A stretch of DNA of 64,000 nt from Fragum whitleyi (lineage: Eukaryota; Mollusca; Bivalvia; Cardiida; Cardiidae), in the NCBI GenBank assembly GCA_948146395.1, contig OX411555.1, positions 44,834,065 to 44,898,064 on the forward strand, in the 5' to 3' direction. Below are positions 44,660-56,827 of this stretch, piece after piece; position 1 is the stretch's first letter, and every line of letters begins with the position of its first letter. The translations under genes were made by a program, and so were the position numbers. The notes under the pieces were generated by a model. That model had not been told where the DNA came from. It saw nothing but the letters and a program-made list of their open reading frames with translations, and did not search any database.

Positions 44660-45066
44660 GTGGGATCAATCGGGAACCCTCGGCGATTCTACGGATTAGA
44701 CCTCGGGCATAATACGGGCGCAGCCATGACAGCGCGTCATTTCGCACGTGGGTTTATATGACGTCACAAGCATCAACGATCCCGCTGAGGATGACGTTTC
44801 ATAAAATAAAATCAACGAAAGAATAAATGTGGGCATATTATAATTTGATAGCAAAACGCAGTGTTTTACTGCGTTTTGTTATCAAATCATAATATGATAA
44901 AAAAAAGTCCCCACAGACGATCGGAAAGAATTAACAAAATGTTATTTTCTTCAAGCGTATTAACCGAAGTACCACCAGGAGCCGAATTACCGAAAAAATG
45001 ACCCAAAATTTCATTACGTCCGAGGAACTTTCCAGTTTACGGAAAAGTCCGAGCGATGTTCCGAAT
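44660..45066. mobile_element. Family G TIR element, copy 2 (inverted)
   Basis: atcgggaaccctcggcgatt ... gatcccgctgaggatgacgt; hairpin aaaacgcagtgttttactgc; end gtccgagcgatgttccgaat. Confidence 0.85.
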
Positions 45067-45142
45067 GTGGTGGGATACAAATGTCGGAAAGGAAGTGTGT
45101 CGCCATCAGGATCGAAACAACGACATCCTTTACTTGGAATAA

Positions 45143-45195
45143 AGTTCACGTGAATTAAGCGTGTGTGAGCGTTTCGTCATCCTGAACAATTAGGC
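45143..45195. mobile_element. Family C half copy
   Basis: gtgtgagcgtttcgtcatcc, followed by tgaacaattagg. Confidence 0.5.
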
Positions 45196-45488
45196 GGCAC
45201 TTTCTGCATACACAGCTAGTTCACATAACGACAGGAACAAAAACAAAAAAATGCATATAGTTTTTTATTTATTTATTTATTTTCTGGTTATTGGTTTGAA
45301 CTCTTTTAAACTTCCTTGGACCTTAGTGACTTTGCGGTAAGGCTGTCGTTATAGGATGACAAAGTGCATACAAATAGCTGACAATGTTGCGGTTTAGGCT
45401 AATTGTTCATTAATTAATCATTCAGTCGAATACCTGGGCAGTGATCGGGATGACAAAACGATATCAAACGTTTCCCCTTTTAAATATG

Positions 45489-45732
45489 AGGCTGTGCGTG
45501 ACATTTCCAACAATTTCATTTGTGCATGGTATACAGACATTGGGCAGCACAGACAGCAACAAAATGCAATTTAAGAATATATGCCAACCACTTGAAGAGG
45601 CAATACGACCATATTTATCTACTTAGCGCAAAGTAAAGACTCTGGTCAGACTGTGCGGCTGCACAGGCTGACCTGAGTCTTAACATTGTGCAAATGTGAA
45701 ATTGTTGGAAATGTCACGCACAGGCTCATATG
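45489..45732. mobile_element. Family D MITE, copy 2
   Basis: ggctgtgcgtgacatttcca ... ttggaaatgtcacgcacagg. Palindromic centre actctggtcagactgtgcgg / ctgcacaggctgacc. Confidence 0.9.
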
Positions 45733-45894
45733 ATTTTGGTAAAATGTGATTTTTTTATTCAAACTAAGCATCAATCTCGACAAACAATTTAGAGAGAGGC
45801 GTCAAATATCAATTTAACATCTAAGATTGTTGGATATAACGGTTTCTCTGTGCTTACATAAAATTGCGGGTATAAAATGAATTTATTTACTTAT

Positions 45895-46125
45895 TGGAAT
45901 CGAATTCTAACGCCGCTTTGAACAATCTCTTAGTTATATCGCGGCGGCTGTAGCACCTAACAATGGATTACTGTAATTTCCCAAACCAGTTAAATTCTTT
46001 CCTAGCCTCAAATTGCTATTTCACATAGGTCTACGATAATAAACCCATTGGTGGGAGACAAATAGTCGGAAAGGATGGGTGCTGCCGTCGGGAATCGAAC
46101 TCGGGGCCTCTAAATTAACAGTCGG
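45895..46125 (-). repeat. tRNA-derived SINE with head
   Basis: The minus strand reads gaggccccgagttcgattcc (B box), then tttccgactatttgtctccc, and ends gcggcgttagaattc. It is the best headed copy of the common SINE in this window. Confidence 0.8.
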
Positions 46126-46159
46126 GTCCATATTGAAGCGAAAGCGATTGATTGATATT

Positions 46160-46315
46160 AATACTGCATTATTAGTTAAACTATATATAAGCCTATTTGT
46201 GATATTTCACATTTGCGCAATATAAAGACTCGGATCATCCTGCACAACAGCACAGTCTGATCAGAATCTTCATTCTGAGCTGTGTAGATAGCTACGGACT
46301 TAAAGGTCCTATTTA
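46160..46315. mobile_element. Family D MITE fragment
   Basis: tttgcgcaatataaagactc and the ggatcatcctgcacaacagc core, with decayed ends. Confidence 0.5.
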
Positions 46316-46381
46316 CACGGCGATGCTGGTCAGGCTGTACAACAGTTGCGTGTAAAAATCACATACAAATGCTCATTTATA

Positions 46382-46835
46382 CAGTTAATAACATCGTGAA
46401 ATTGACATTCACCTCAATCTAAACCATTCTAAATCGATCACTCAGCGCTCCAAACATTCATTCCAAACACTCACTCAAACCATTCAAAAACGATCAAACC
46501 TATGGAAAAATATAGAATCAACAACAACATTCAAAATAAATTTTGACAGAGAAAAATCGCGATTTCACTGATATAATTCAAATAGTTAGCGCCTCATAGG
46601 TTCTTGAAGAAATTTGAAGCTGTGCACAGAACTTGTATGCACTTTTTTTTATTAAAGGGAGGTAATCAATATCGCAAATTTTGTTCATCCGAACAAAATT
46701 TGCAATATAGGATTACCCCCCCCCCCCCCCCACCCCATTAAATTCACTCAAAACTCGCTCCTCACACTCATTCAATTTCATTCCTAAATCATTCCAAAAT
46801 CATTCACCTTGTCAATTTCACGATGTTATTAACTG
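46382..46835. mobile_element. TA-MITE family A, copy 7
   Basis: TA-flanked, CAGTTAATAACATCGTGAAA to TTTCACGATGTTATTAACTG. A poly-C run has grown within the central hairpin (about 46717-46731). Its left arm is almost identical to the copy at 63777, so both are young. Confidence 0.9.
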
Positions 46836-48230
46836 TATTTACCCTTTAGAAATGGTTCACTGCCTAACCTCTTCAATCGCATCTGACGAGTTTATCAAGA
46901 GAAAAAAATCTCGATCGCATCGCTTTCTTGACAAAAAACTTTTTTTAGAATTAAACACGGCCGTTCGACTATTAGGAACAAAAATTACAAGCAATTCCTC
47001 GGATTCATTTCTCAAACTGATACTGTAGCAACTATACGTCCTTTTTCCATAGACATGCATAGATTAAACTTACAATAGAAAAAGAAAAGAAGGTGGCATG
47101 AAAGTCATGAGTGTTTCTCCATTTCGTGAGTTGGACTGTATTAGAGAATTATTCTAAGTTTTGACACTTTTTGAAAATACTTTATGCCATAAGTCTTCAC
47201 GCTGCCAAATTTTGATAAATAAATAATATCATCATCTTGCAAATATTGAAGTATTTCTATGTTATGTTTTATTTGGTAGGGCATTGCTTGATCTTAACGT
47301 CATTTTCCAAATTTACATTTTTGAAATTTAGCGCAAAATCAATCATGATATGATAAGAATTATCAAAAAAAAAATGAACACATTTCGCTAATGCACGAGT
47401 TACTTCAGATTATTGACGGTTCTTGTTCTGCACCGGCGACTTAATTTTGAATGCAATTTTGTTAACTTTCTATTCTTATTCTAGTCTTTGCAACTTCTCG
47501 TAAACAGTAAGAAAATCCCTTTTTCTTTTCCAAATGAATGCATATCTATAACGAATTAAGGTTTTCTGGTAGCACTATCAATATAGAAAAGTGAAAATTT
47601 GATATTCTAAAAAGTTAAAATTTTCATAATTATGAATGAAGACACAGAAATAAATATTAATATAAACAGAGCCGAAGAAAAAAAAGAAAATATACTCACA
47701 AATTATAGATAATCCGTTATTTTTGTTTAAAACCATATTTTCATAAAATCACAATGTTTTTAAAATGTTCGAATAAGTCACAAGTTCGAATCGACCAAGT
47801 CCCATCAACGGGGTACGAACCACAATTATTAAAGCTTAACGGCTGCATGGCGCTTTTATATGTTACTGTATGCTACTCCCGGAAACCGCAGCGTCCGTAT
47901 AATTTCATCACCTGTAATTGTAAAATCGCAATCCAAACCTATTGTTTTACCATATAAGGCCGTATGTAAATTATTGTTTGGTTAATATCCGTCTTCAAAC
48001 GTTTACAAAGGGTGTGTAAATTTTTACTCAGGTTAATTGAGACTTGTGAAATTGTACATTAATACGTGCATTCGGCAACTGCTTGAGGGTATGCAAAATG
48101 TGGTCGCTTTAACTTCAATGACAAATGAGACAATTGAGTTTGATATAATATATAAAGTGCACGTGCTGGATAAACACTCACGAGATGTTGACCGCTAGTC
48201 GCCGATTTCTGACAACAGAAAAAGTATTCA
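46836..48230. other. No gene seen
   Basis: 1.4 kb of AT-rich spacer. Short frames at 46857-47060 (-) and 47754-47957 (+) show no domain. Confidence 0.4.
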
Positions 48231-48790
48231 GAACATCGCCCGCACTTTCCCATAAACTGAACCTCGGGCGTTAACAAAGAATTTTCATTTTGCACTTTTT
48301 TCTTCTTATGTTTTTCGGTTATTCGGCTTCTGTTGGTAATTTGGTCAATACGATTGAGTGTGTGTGATTCCGTTTATTTATCGTCGCTACCGTAGCACAT
48401 GCCCATATGAGCGACGCCCCCAGAAGACGGTTAGTTGTTACGGGGGATAGTTCAAGGATACATGAAGAAACTACTGCTGAGATCCGCCATGGTTCTTTTA
48501 CGTGCTCGGTGTAAAGCACCGTCTCACGGGGCCTCGGTTTAACGTCTCAACTGTGTGAAAAAACGGCCGGAGCCCCACAGTTTTGATCTTTATGAAATAA
48601 TATTATGCCCAAAAGATCTGCAAAGACGATCGGAAAGCATTTAAGAAATTTTATTTTCTTCAAGCGCATTGACAATTTGTTCCAACAGAAGCCGAATAAC
48701 CAAAATAATTGACCAAAAACTTGTACACTTGTAGTTACGTCAAAGGTCCTTTCCTGTTTACGGAAACGTCCGAGCGGTGTTCCAAATGCA
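48231..48790. mobile_element. Family G element split by a SINE body
   Basis: The left arm 48231-48356 (gaacatcgcccgcactttcc) and the right arm from about 48547 (to gtccgagcggtgttccaaat) belong together. The insert 48357-48546 is the minus-strand SINE body also seen at 63425 (agcaccgtctcacgggg, acgacgccccca-type segment). Confidence 0.75.
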
Positions 48791-49459
48791 AAAAGGCTTG
48801 GATAGCCCGCCGCCGACGCTTTCAAACGATTTTGTGACAAAGACCGACCAGATCGAGATATCAAGATATATAAAACTTTGAAAAATTAAAACAGTGTGGT
48901 AACGTTTTAAGGGCATACCTTCATCAAATCCTTAAAACATTCTGTTCATCTTTTCATCGTGTGTATTCAGAATTGACGGGTCACTGTGGGAACTTCACCT
49001 CGACAACGCAGTTTGTCTGAGATAGCAAACTACAACACTTTGATATGTGATCCGTCACGCGAAAGGACTCCATTGAATAAAGGTATACAGTATCCCTACG
49101 GATGTGTCATTCTAATTCTAACTGGCTGGATCCCGATTATTAACCAGTGGACATGTCTAATTTCATCGGAACTTGTCCAAGGATAGGCCGAATTTAAAAC
49201 AAACTTTCAGACCAACTCCTAATGAAAGGGATTTCAAATTATCAAAATGCAATACAATTATCTCAAGTCGGGATAGAAAATATTAGAAAACAATGACGTT
49301 GCTTCCAAAGAGCAAATTCCAAAGTTATCTCAAAGTTGTATAGACTTTTTTGTCTCCAACTCGAAAGGATTTGTGATTGCGAGGTAATATCTCCATTGCA
49401 AAAAGATAATCCTTATTGTAAAGAAAGAACAACAGAAAGTATGGACTACCAAACCGCCA
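48791..49459. other. No gene; family B tip
   Basis: A family B tip (tgtgatccgtcacgcgaaag) lies at 49046-49066. The rest is spacer. Confidence 0.5.
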
Positions 49460-49865
49460 TCGGAACATCGCTCGGACATTTCCGTATACTGGAAAGTACC
49501 TCGGACGTAAGTGTAGTAGTTTCTGGTCATTTTTAGGTACATTGTAATTTGGTTTCTGGTGTACTTCGGTCAATACGCTTGAAGAAAAACACAACCAAAT
49601 GATGCTCTTTGATAGTCTGTAGAGATCTTTTGTACATTTTATAATTTGATAACAAAACGCAGTAAAGCACTGCGTTTTGTTTTCAAATTATTATATGCCC
49701 ACTTTTGTTCTTACGTTGATGTTGTTTTATGTAACATCATCCTCGGCGGGATCGTTGATGCTTGTGAAGCCCTGTATGCACGTGCACTTGCGATATGACA
49801 CGCTTTCATGTCTGCGAACTCATTTTTCCCGAGGTCTTTTCCGTAGAATCGGGTTCCCGATTGTA
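49460..49865. mobile_element. Family G TIR element, copy 4
   Basis: ggaacatcgctcggacattt ... cggacgtaagtgtagtagtt; hairpin aaaacgcagtaaagcactgc; tcctcggcgggatcgttgat; end ccgtagaatcgggttcccga. Confidence 0.85.
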
Positions 49866-49985
49866 CCAAACCCCAGTAGCCACATTATCTTAGGTTCAAG
49901 CGAGAAATTTTTCTCCACCCCTGATTCTATGGCAGAAATGTAACACCCTACAAACCTGGGGCGTATAAACTAGTATGAAACGGAC

Positions 49986-50232
49986 GTATATGACACGTTA
50001 GGCGAAAAGGAGTCGTCTGGATTGTGTTAAAAATGTCGACCGATTGTGCAGGCTGACTCGGATAGAAACTTAAAGCACTTAGCTTATTTTCTGAATCTAG
50101 AATTTAAAAAAAAAAACAACATTTATTGAAGTTTTGAGATGCGACCTACGGTTGACCTCTACATAAACAAATCTCTTTTAAAATGTATATTTTACGGATT
50201 TCCGAATGACCCCTTTTCGTGTGGCTGGTCAC
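49986..50232. mobile_element. Family B MITE, reverse orientation
   Basis: tatgacacgttaggcgaaaa ... gatgcgacctacggttgacc ... ccccttttcgtgtggctggt cac. Confidence 0.75.
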
Positions 50233-51016
50233 ATAATATAAAGTATTGTTTACGGAACCATTGAGAATTAAATACGGTTTCTGCAATTTAAAGGTGTCAT
50301 TTTATAAAGTAATGTTGAATAAATTGTTTCTTTGAGACAAAAAATACAACTGCACACCAGATTAATAAAGGTATTTTGAGCCTGTTTTCCTTGTTTCGTA
50401 TTTTTTCAAGACGGAAAATGTTTCAAATCATTTGATTGGATAGTGTTTTTCTACAAATTACCATATAGACTGCAAGGCTTCTAAATAAGGAAATTCGCGT
50501 AAACGTATAGTGATTCAAAAATTCTCTTCGTATTATTATAACGATACAACATGCCTTAGGTCCCGCTTACGCGGCTCATAATGCCATTGAAATTTTAGAA
50601 GATCGTTATTATGGAGTTGCAAGTATTTTTAAAAAGGTCGCAAATTTAACTCAATAGCTATTTTGTAAGTTGAAATTCATCTAACATATTCTAGGTATTT
50701 TATTGTTTCATAAGTATTTTCTTTAAAAAAAAAAAGGAAAAAATAAATCTAACGGACGCACAAACATGGACGAACACGGCGCCAAAACAACAAATATCTA
50801 GTGACCTTGAGCAAGTGTACAAAAAGGCAGACAGACAGCGAAAAATTGTATTTATAGTTTTTTATTTCGGGTTGCTGTTGTTGTTGTTGTTGTTGTTGAT
50901 AATGATGATGATGATGATGATGATGATTATTTTGTTGGAACCGAGTCGCCGAAAAGGACTCGTGTGATTAAATTGGGTTTAATGCTTAACGACGTGGAGC
51001 ACGTAACCACGAAATC
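50233..51016. other. No gene; GTT and GAT microsatellites
   Basis: gtt repeats 50873-50898 followed by gat repeats 50901-50926. Otherwise spacer. Confidence 0.6.
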
Positions 51017-51130
51017 CTGTCCTATGTTCGGGATGACAAATCGATGCAAACAGTTTTCCAATTATACCCAGCTTAGCACGCAAGTGCTCGTACAAACCGG
51101 GGTATAATTGGAAAATTATTTGCACCGTAG
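51017..51130. mobile_element. Family C foldback MITE, right tip lost
   Basis: cctatgttcgggatgacaaa ... gggtataattggaaaattat, ending at ttgcaccgta without the catcctgaacgc tip. Confidence 0.8.
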
Positions 51131-51194
51131 GGCTGGTATTTCTTTCACCGGTACTAATACAACGTCCTTCTCAAACCTCCGGATGTTCGTCCCA

Positions 51195-51475
51195 GATGAG
51201 CATGTGTGTGACATTTCCAATAATTTGACATCTGCTTGATGAGCATGTGTGTGACATTTCCAATAATTCGACATCTGCGTGAGGTGCAAACATTTAGCAG
51301 CCAAGGCAATTACATATCATTACTAGAGGATTGCCGAACAGTCTACAGATATTATAAGACCTTATCTTTCTATAAATTACATAGCGAATACTCTGGTCAG
51401 ACTGTGCGGATGCACAGACTGGCCAGAGTCTTTGCTTGGCGCACATTAAAAATTGTTGGAAATGTCACACACAGC
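51195..51475. mobile_element. Family D MITE with duplicated left end
   Basis: The 43-base left tip (gatgagcatgtgtgtgacat ...) occurs twice, starting at 51195 and 51238. The rest follows once and ends ttggaaatgtcacacacagc. Confidence 0.85.
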
Positions 51476-52252
51476 CTTACTTATGTTAACGATTAAAACC
51501 TTTTGGAGCGAAAAATAATGGTGGGAAGGATATGTGCCGCGTTCAAGGATCAACCCGGAGCCTCATTAAAGGGTCTGACACGCCACAACCTGCGCTAAGA
51601 CGATGACCGGAAACGAAAGGGAATAAGAACGACCAATTACACCACATTTTTTAATTTCTATTAATATCTACCGAATATGAACCACAATATATAATTACTT
51701 TGGCCTTTTTATCGTATTTCACGTTCACATTTTAATTTGATAATGCTATACAGGAAAAATAGAACATAATACATTTATATAAGAGAAAAATATCATACAC
51801 ATTTTGAAAATATCTAAGGAAATAAGAAAGGAAAAGAAACGTCAGGAAGACTGATATGCCTCTACAATTATTTGCTTGTCTGCTCAGGTATTACCATACT
51901 CGTACTCGTATATATGTTCGTAGTAAAATCTGACTTGATAAGGGTTGGGAAGATTTGTCAAGGTATAGTATTCAACAAAAAGAAAGGTATACAATTAGGT
52001 AGAAAGCTTGAATAATATTCATTCCTTTTTATATCGATGGTCTATTTCGAGGGTTGCTAATTGTCTGTTTATATAGGTGCTCAGGGTTACCCTTATTCAC
52101 TCCCTCCCATTAAAACGCGATATCAGTACGTAGCATTAAAATGTTATAATACGAAAACTATCTTTCAGGAAACTTTCTTCAACAGCATTTAATGGCAATC
52201 ACAATTTTAGCGCCAATGCCAATATCCAGCCATATCCATTACTAGCTTTCTG
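51476..52252. other. No gene seen
   Basis: AT-rich spacer. Confidence 0.5.
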
Positions 52253-52388
52253 CACTGCGTTCAAGATGACAAAACGTTACAAACTGTTTGCCCAATAGTA
52301 CCCCTCTTTGCACGTTTACTTGCGTGCAAAGCGGGATATAATTGGCAAACAGTTTTAACTGATTTATCATCCTGAACGGAACGCTGGT
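52253..52388. mobile_element. Family C foldback MITE
   Basis: cactgcgttcaagatgacaa ... gcgtgcaaagcgggatataa ... ttatcatcctgaacggaac. Confidence 0.85.
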
Positions 52389-52509
52389 CCTCGCTAAGCT
52401 TCAAATTAATCGTTGGCCCTTTTCCTACTGAATTTAAATTTTTGTTCTAGGAAATTGCAAATTTTCAGGACATCTACACCGATGAGTCTCAAGTGCTGAC
52501 TACAATAAT

Positions 52510-52755
52510 TTGAGCCTGTGCGTGACATTTCCAACAATTTGAATCGTTCGTGAGGTGCAAACACTTAGAAGTGTCGAAAGCCACATACCGTAAATATAAA
52601 ATTGCCTGATTGTCTACAGATACCTTGAGACCTTATATATCTACTAAACGCATTATAGTAAAGACTCTGGCCAGACTGTGCGGATGCACAGGCTGGTCAG
52701 AGTCTTTGCTTTGCGCTTATTTGAAATTGTTGGAAATCTCACGCACAGGCTCATT
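52510..52755. mobile_element. Family D MITE, copy 4
   Basis: gagcctgtgcgtgacatttc ... gaaatctcacgcacaggctc, with the palindromic centre at about 52660-52705. Confidence 0.9.
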
Positions 52756-52783
52756 TAGTAGAATGCATACAGTGTATGATATA

Positions 52784-53026
52784 CCAATATGGGACCCGCC
52801 AAGCGACAAGATACAGTGTGTAAGTGTCAGACTAGTCAGTCTGTACAGTCTGACTAGGATCGGAATTTTTCAAACGTTGATGATTTTTTCTGAATCAAGC
52901 ATGATCGATCTTCCTTCCTGTGTCAGGAATTTTTTATAAACCATTGCTGGTTGGCCTATACTGGATCCAATCTCTTTTTCATTTTTTTTACAGAGTTTCC
53001 GGATGGTACTTTTTCGCGAAAGGGAA
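52784..53026. mobile_element. Family B MITE, reverse orientation
   Basis: gggacccgccaagcgacaag ... cagactagtcagtctgtaca ... tccggatggtactttttcgc. Confidence 0.75.
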
Positions 53027-54669
53027 CGGGATGATAATTATAGTTCAGTGAACTATTAAAAGTGTCATTAGTAAAACTCATAATAATGTGACTAAATTCA
53101 GTCCAATGCCATTGAGAGTAAAATCAAAATTTGAGTCTCTACAAGTACAGTTGATAAAATCGTTTGTAATATGACCTACTTCGCGGAAGTGAAATAAACC
53201 CGTTTAGTTTTTTTTTTATATTACACGGGTGTTATTACACTATTTGAATAACTATGCAAATAAATCAAGACTCTATTGCAACTTTGTATTTTTGTTATGA
53301 AAATGACGTCATAATGCATCTGCTTACGCCATTTTACATGTTGAGTATGCCAATCTTAAAATAGATTAATCTGTGTATTGATTATACACGCCAAAAGTAG
53401 ACTTGAACCTTTATTATGTAGCCGGATATCTTAAATGTCTCTTTAGACTGAAGGAGTGCAATTATTAGGGCCGAGTGTACTGTTCACTGCCTTTATTGGA
53501 GTATAAATTGCAATTGCCTTAGCATATGGTTTAAACACTTGCTAAGGCAATGTCACTTTTTACTCAAATAAGCCTAGTGAAAATATACTCATCCCTATAT
53601 TGAACGCCAGGTAGTAAGCAATTTTACTTTTCTCATCTTCTTGATTATCGAAAAGAAGATATGGGTTCAATACCCCGTGACTCGAAGAGATGATTTCATT
53701 CTGAAAAAAGTTGGATTATGGGTCTCCTTTTTTATGAATATATGAGGGAGAATTCGATAGGTAGATAAAATCAAAGCGCATAAATCGCTGAAGGCCTGGT
53801 TTATTAAGAGGCGATCTGACATTTGAAGGCATGCACTCCAATTTTTGAATCTTTTTAGCATGGCTTTTTTAGGCGAGGGAAACCAAGGGTTCCATTTACC
53901 TATAGGGATCGTAAGCCACATTCCGAACTCACTTTAAAGGAAAAAAGTCGAACAGTATGCTAACAATATAGCGCCGAGTCCGCCAAGAACAACTAATTCC
54001 CAAGGTATAGATTACTACGCCCGATACCGCTTTGCAGACAGGCGCAACTCGCGTTATATAATTTAAGTTAAGTTGATTGGTTTACTACTAGTCAGTCAAT
54101 TTATCCATTCGATCATTCTGTCTAACAAACATAGTAATGCTGTTTTGTCAGGGGCATAAGCTCGTCGGCTCTTTCTTGTAAATTGAGTTGAATCCATAAA
54201 GAAGTTGGATTTAACTGTGGGAACACAAGAAATTGATAGGGTCAATTTCTGCCTTTCCCACAATATAGTCCACCCTATACTCATACCCTATTTTTTTTTC
54301 TTTAATTTTTACCCAAGATATATATCAAATTACACTCATCTCATTTATTGTCTGCAATCTATTCATAGTTGGCCCAGTCTAAAATTTTTGTTTTCTGTTG
54401 AAGGGTTTAAAGATGGGGTAATGCTTTTAAATTTTTCTAATTTAGATTATCTTTATCCTAGGCCATTTCCAGGATACAGGGATGTTTCCTATGGCCTGCC
54501 AACAATGCAATGGCGACGGGCAAAAAGATATTCCTCTGTATGTGTATGTGTGTATGTGTGTGTGTTAGTGCTTGCGATGGTGCGGGATATGTGTTTATGT
54601 GTGTTTGTGTCCAATCCTTGTCTAGGGCATAACTTCTACATTTATAAAATAACATGTTACAGTTGCAAT
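53027..54669. other. No supported gene; hairpin and GT repeat
   Basis: A 39-base hairpin at 53513-53551 (attgccttagca / tgctaaggcaat) and a tgtg microsatellite at 54537-54566. A B-box-like gggttcaatacccc at 53661-53674 may be a SINE remnant. The longer frames here lack recognisable domains. Confidence 0.4.
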
Positions 54670-55075
54670 CGGATCATCGCTCGGACCTTTTCGTAATCTA
54701 AAAAGTAACTCGGACGTAAGTGTAGTAATATGGGGTCATTTTTGAGATAATTCGGTTTCTAGTAAGTAGTACTTCGGTCAATCATTACGCTTGTAGAAAG
54801 TCACAATTTCTTAATCGTTTCCGATCGCCTGTGGATATCTTTTGGACATATTATGAATTGATGATAAAACGCAGTAAAACAATACGTTTTGTTATCAACT
54901 TATAACATGCCGAATTCAATTCTTTCGTTTATTTTGTTTTATGCAACGTCATTCTTAGCGGGATGTTTGATAATTGTGACATCACGTAGACCCACGTGGG
55001 ATATGACGCGCTTTCATGGCTGCACCCTCAGTATTCCCGAGGTCTATTCCGTAAACTCGCCACAGGTTCACGATT
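54670..55075. mobile_element. Family G TIR element, copy 5
   Basis: ggatcatcgctcggaccttt ... actcggacgtaagtgtagta; hairpin aaaacgcagtaaaacaatac; end cgaggtctattccgtaaact. Confidence 0.8.
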
Positions 55076-55281
55076 TGGAACACTTGTTTCCCTTGGTGAG
55101 TACTATTATCGATGAGTTTTTGCGGATATGCTCAGGTCAAGGTCAAGTCCGAATGTCAAATAGGTCATGGGCAAAAATCAATAATTTGCGGGGTCATCCT
55201 TGTCTGTGAACCAGTATATATTTATATACATTTGTTCTTGTGTTCTTTTGTACTTTTTTATTCACCATTTGATCGAATCTT

Positions 55282-55282
55282 T

Positions 55283-55341
<59 letters not shown>

Positions 55342-55412
55342 CCCTTTCCTTCTTTCTTTCTTTCTTTCTTTCTTCCCTTCTTTCTTTCTTTCTTTCTGTC
55401 TTTCTTTCTTTA
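55282..55412. repeat. CTTT microsatellite
   Basis: About 130 bases of cttt repeats. Frames across it are poly-F/L/S artefacts. Confidence 0.97.
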
Positions 55413-55549
55413 TTCAATTTTATTTTCATATATCCATTTATTTTATCCAATATCTCATTTTTAATCTAATTCTCTACTTCCATTTGAGTACAATAAAAGC
55501 ATAAAAGATTATATTGTTTATCAAGTTATTTTCTTGAATGTTTTTAGTA

Positions 55550-55935
55550 GATTACCATTTGATGAAAACATCGCCTAGCTAGTGTAATTATAAAGAAAAG
55601 CGTATGCACCGGTTTCGTTCTTTCACCAGAAATGACGTTATTTAAGCAGAGCTCAACAAGTGACATGAACATGAATGTTGCATAGCAATCACGCGCAGAA
55701 TTAGATGCTATAAGAAAATATGTCCTCAATTTTTACAATTTGTCTCATTTTTGCAATAAAGAAACGAAAAAAATCGTTTGTTTTTCGTTTAAGATCTATC
55801 GATATTTCGTTTCGTAAACAATAAAAGCTAAATTTTCACTCGTGGCACCGCCAATCGTTAAAATATAGCTTTCGTTGTTCACTCAATCGAATATAAATCG
55901 ATCTTACACTGAAAAAAAAACGATTATCATCTATT
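55550..55935. mobile_element. Family I element, copy 5
   Basis: gaatgttgcatagcaatcac, tttgtctcatttttgcaata, inner hairpin cactcgtggcaccgccaatc, tip cgatcttacactgaaa. A poly-A run follows at 55963-55985. Confidence 0.75.
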
Positions 55936-56165
55936 TATCTGTTAACTCATTTCACTTTAAAGAAAAAAAAAAAAAAAAAAAAAAACATTGATAAAGAAGT
56001 GTCCACTTTAAAGGGCAAGTGTTGGCTTATTGACCGTATAATTTTTTCATGAATAATCAAGAATTTCAGACCTTGGCCAAAAAAGATAAACATTTTCACA
56101 CATGTCTAGAGTGTACGCAACGTGACCAGAGTGGAGTGTGGGCCCACTGAATGACCATGTACAGT

Positions 56166-56821
56166 CATTCGGAACACCACTCGGCCAATCTCACGATCAT
56201 ACTCGGATGTATTCGGACCACCACTCGGCCAATCTCACGATCAACCGCGGATGTATTCGGAACACCACTCGGCCAATCTCACGATCAACCTCGGATGTAT
56301 TCGGAACACCACTCGGCCAATCTCACGATCAACCTCGGATGTATTCGGAACACCACTCGGCCAATCTCACGATCAACCTCGGATGTATTCGGAACACCAC
56401 TCGGCCAATCTCACGATCAACCTCGGATGTACATAGACGGACTATCTTTAAAATTACGGGAAAACTTTGGAAAAACTCGATGACGTCAGTTAAAATGGCG
56501 TTAGCCCTCGAAACTGAGAGTGAAAACATTCGACGTCGCCAACGCTACTCGTTTAAGTCACTGACGTGAAACCATCGTATCCTTATAAAAGTATCTTTAA
56601 TAACGGCTGAAAAAATCTTAATTTTTGAGAATGATTCGCCATTCTCAAAAATTTAGATTTTTCAGCCCTTATTTACTGTAAAAGATATAAATCTACAGTG
56701 CTAGTTTTTCTTATACTGTTTCCGCCAAACAAAATGCACGATTTTGTTACATACCCATCCGCCTTACATACATCTGAGGTATGTTGCAGTTTACGGAAAT
56801 GGCCGAGTTATGTTCCGAATG
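56166..56821. mobile_element. Family H element with six-fold tandem left end and exact 10-bp target duplication
   Basis: Flanked by CATGTACAGT at 56156-56165 and 56822-56831. The 44-base tip (attcggaacaccactcggcc ...) is repeated six times, starting at 56167, 56211, 56255, 56299, 56343 and 56387. The single-copy body then follows in inverse orientation to the copy at 13517, with the same central ttaatttttgagaatg hairpin. Its right tip (ggccgagttatgttccgaat) is present once. The long frames over the tandem part are artefacts. Confidence 0.95.
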
Positions 56822-56827
56822 CATGTA

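Noticed and set aside
54205..54696. Open frame of 163 codons
   Set aside because: Low-complexity composition, passes through a GT microsatellite, and has no recognisable domain.
55112..55504. Open frame of 130 codons rich in F, L and S
   Set aside because: CTTT microsatellite artefact.
56166..56430. Regular direct repeats resembling a CRISPR array
   Set aside because: The repeats are back to back without unique spacers, in a eukaryotic window, and belong to a transposon end.
56138..56569. Open frames of 110-143 codons with repeated peptides
   Set aside because: They are translations of the 44-bp transposon tip array in two frames.
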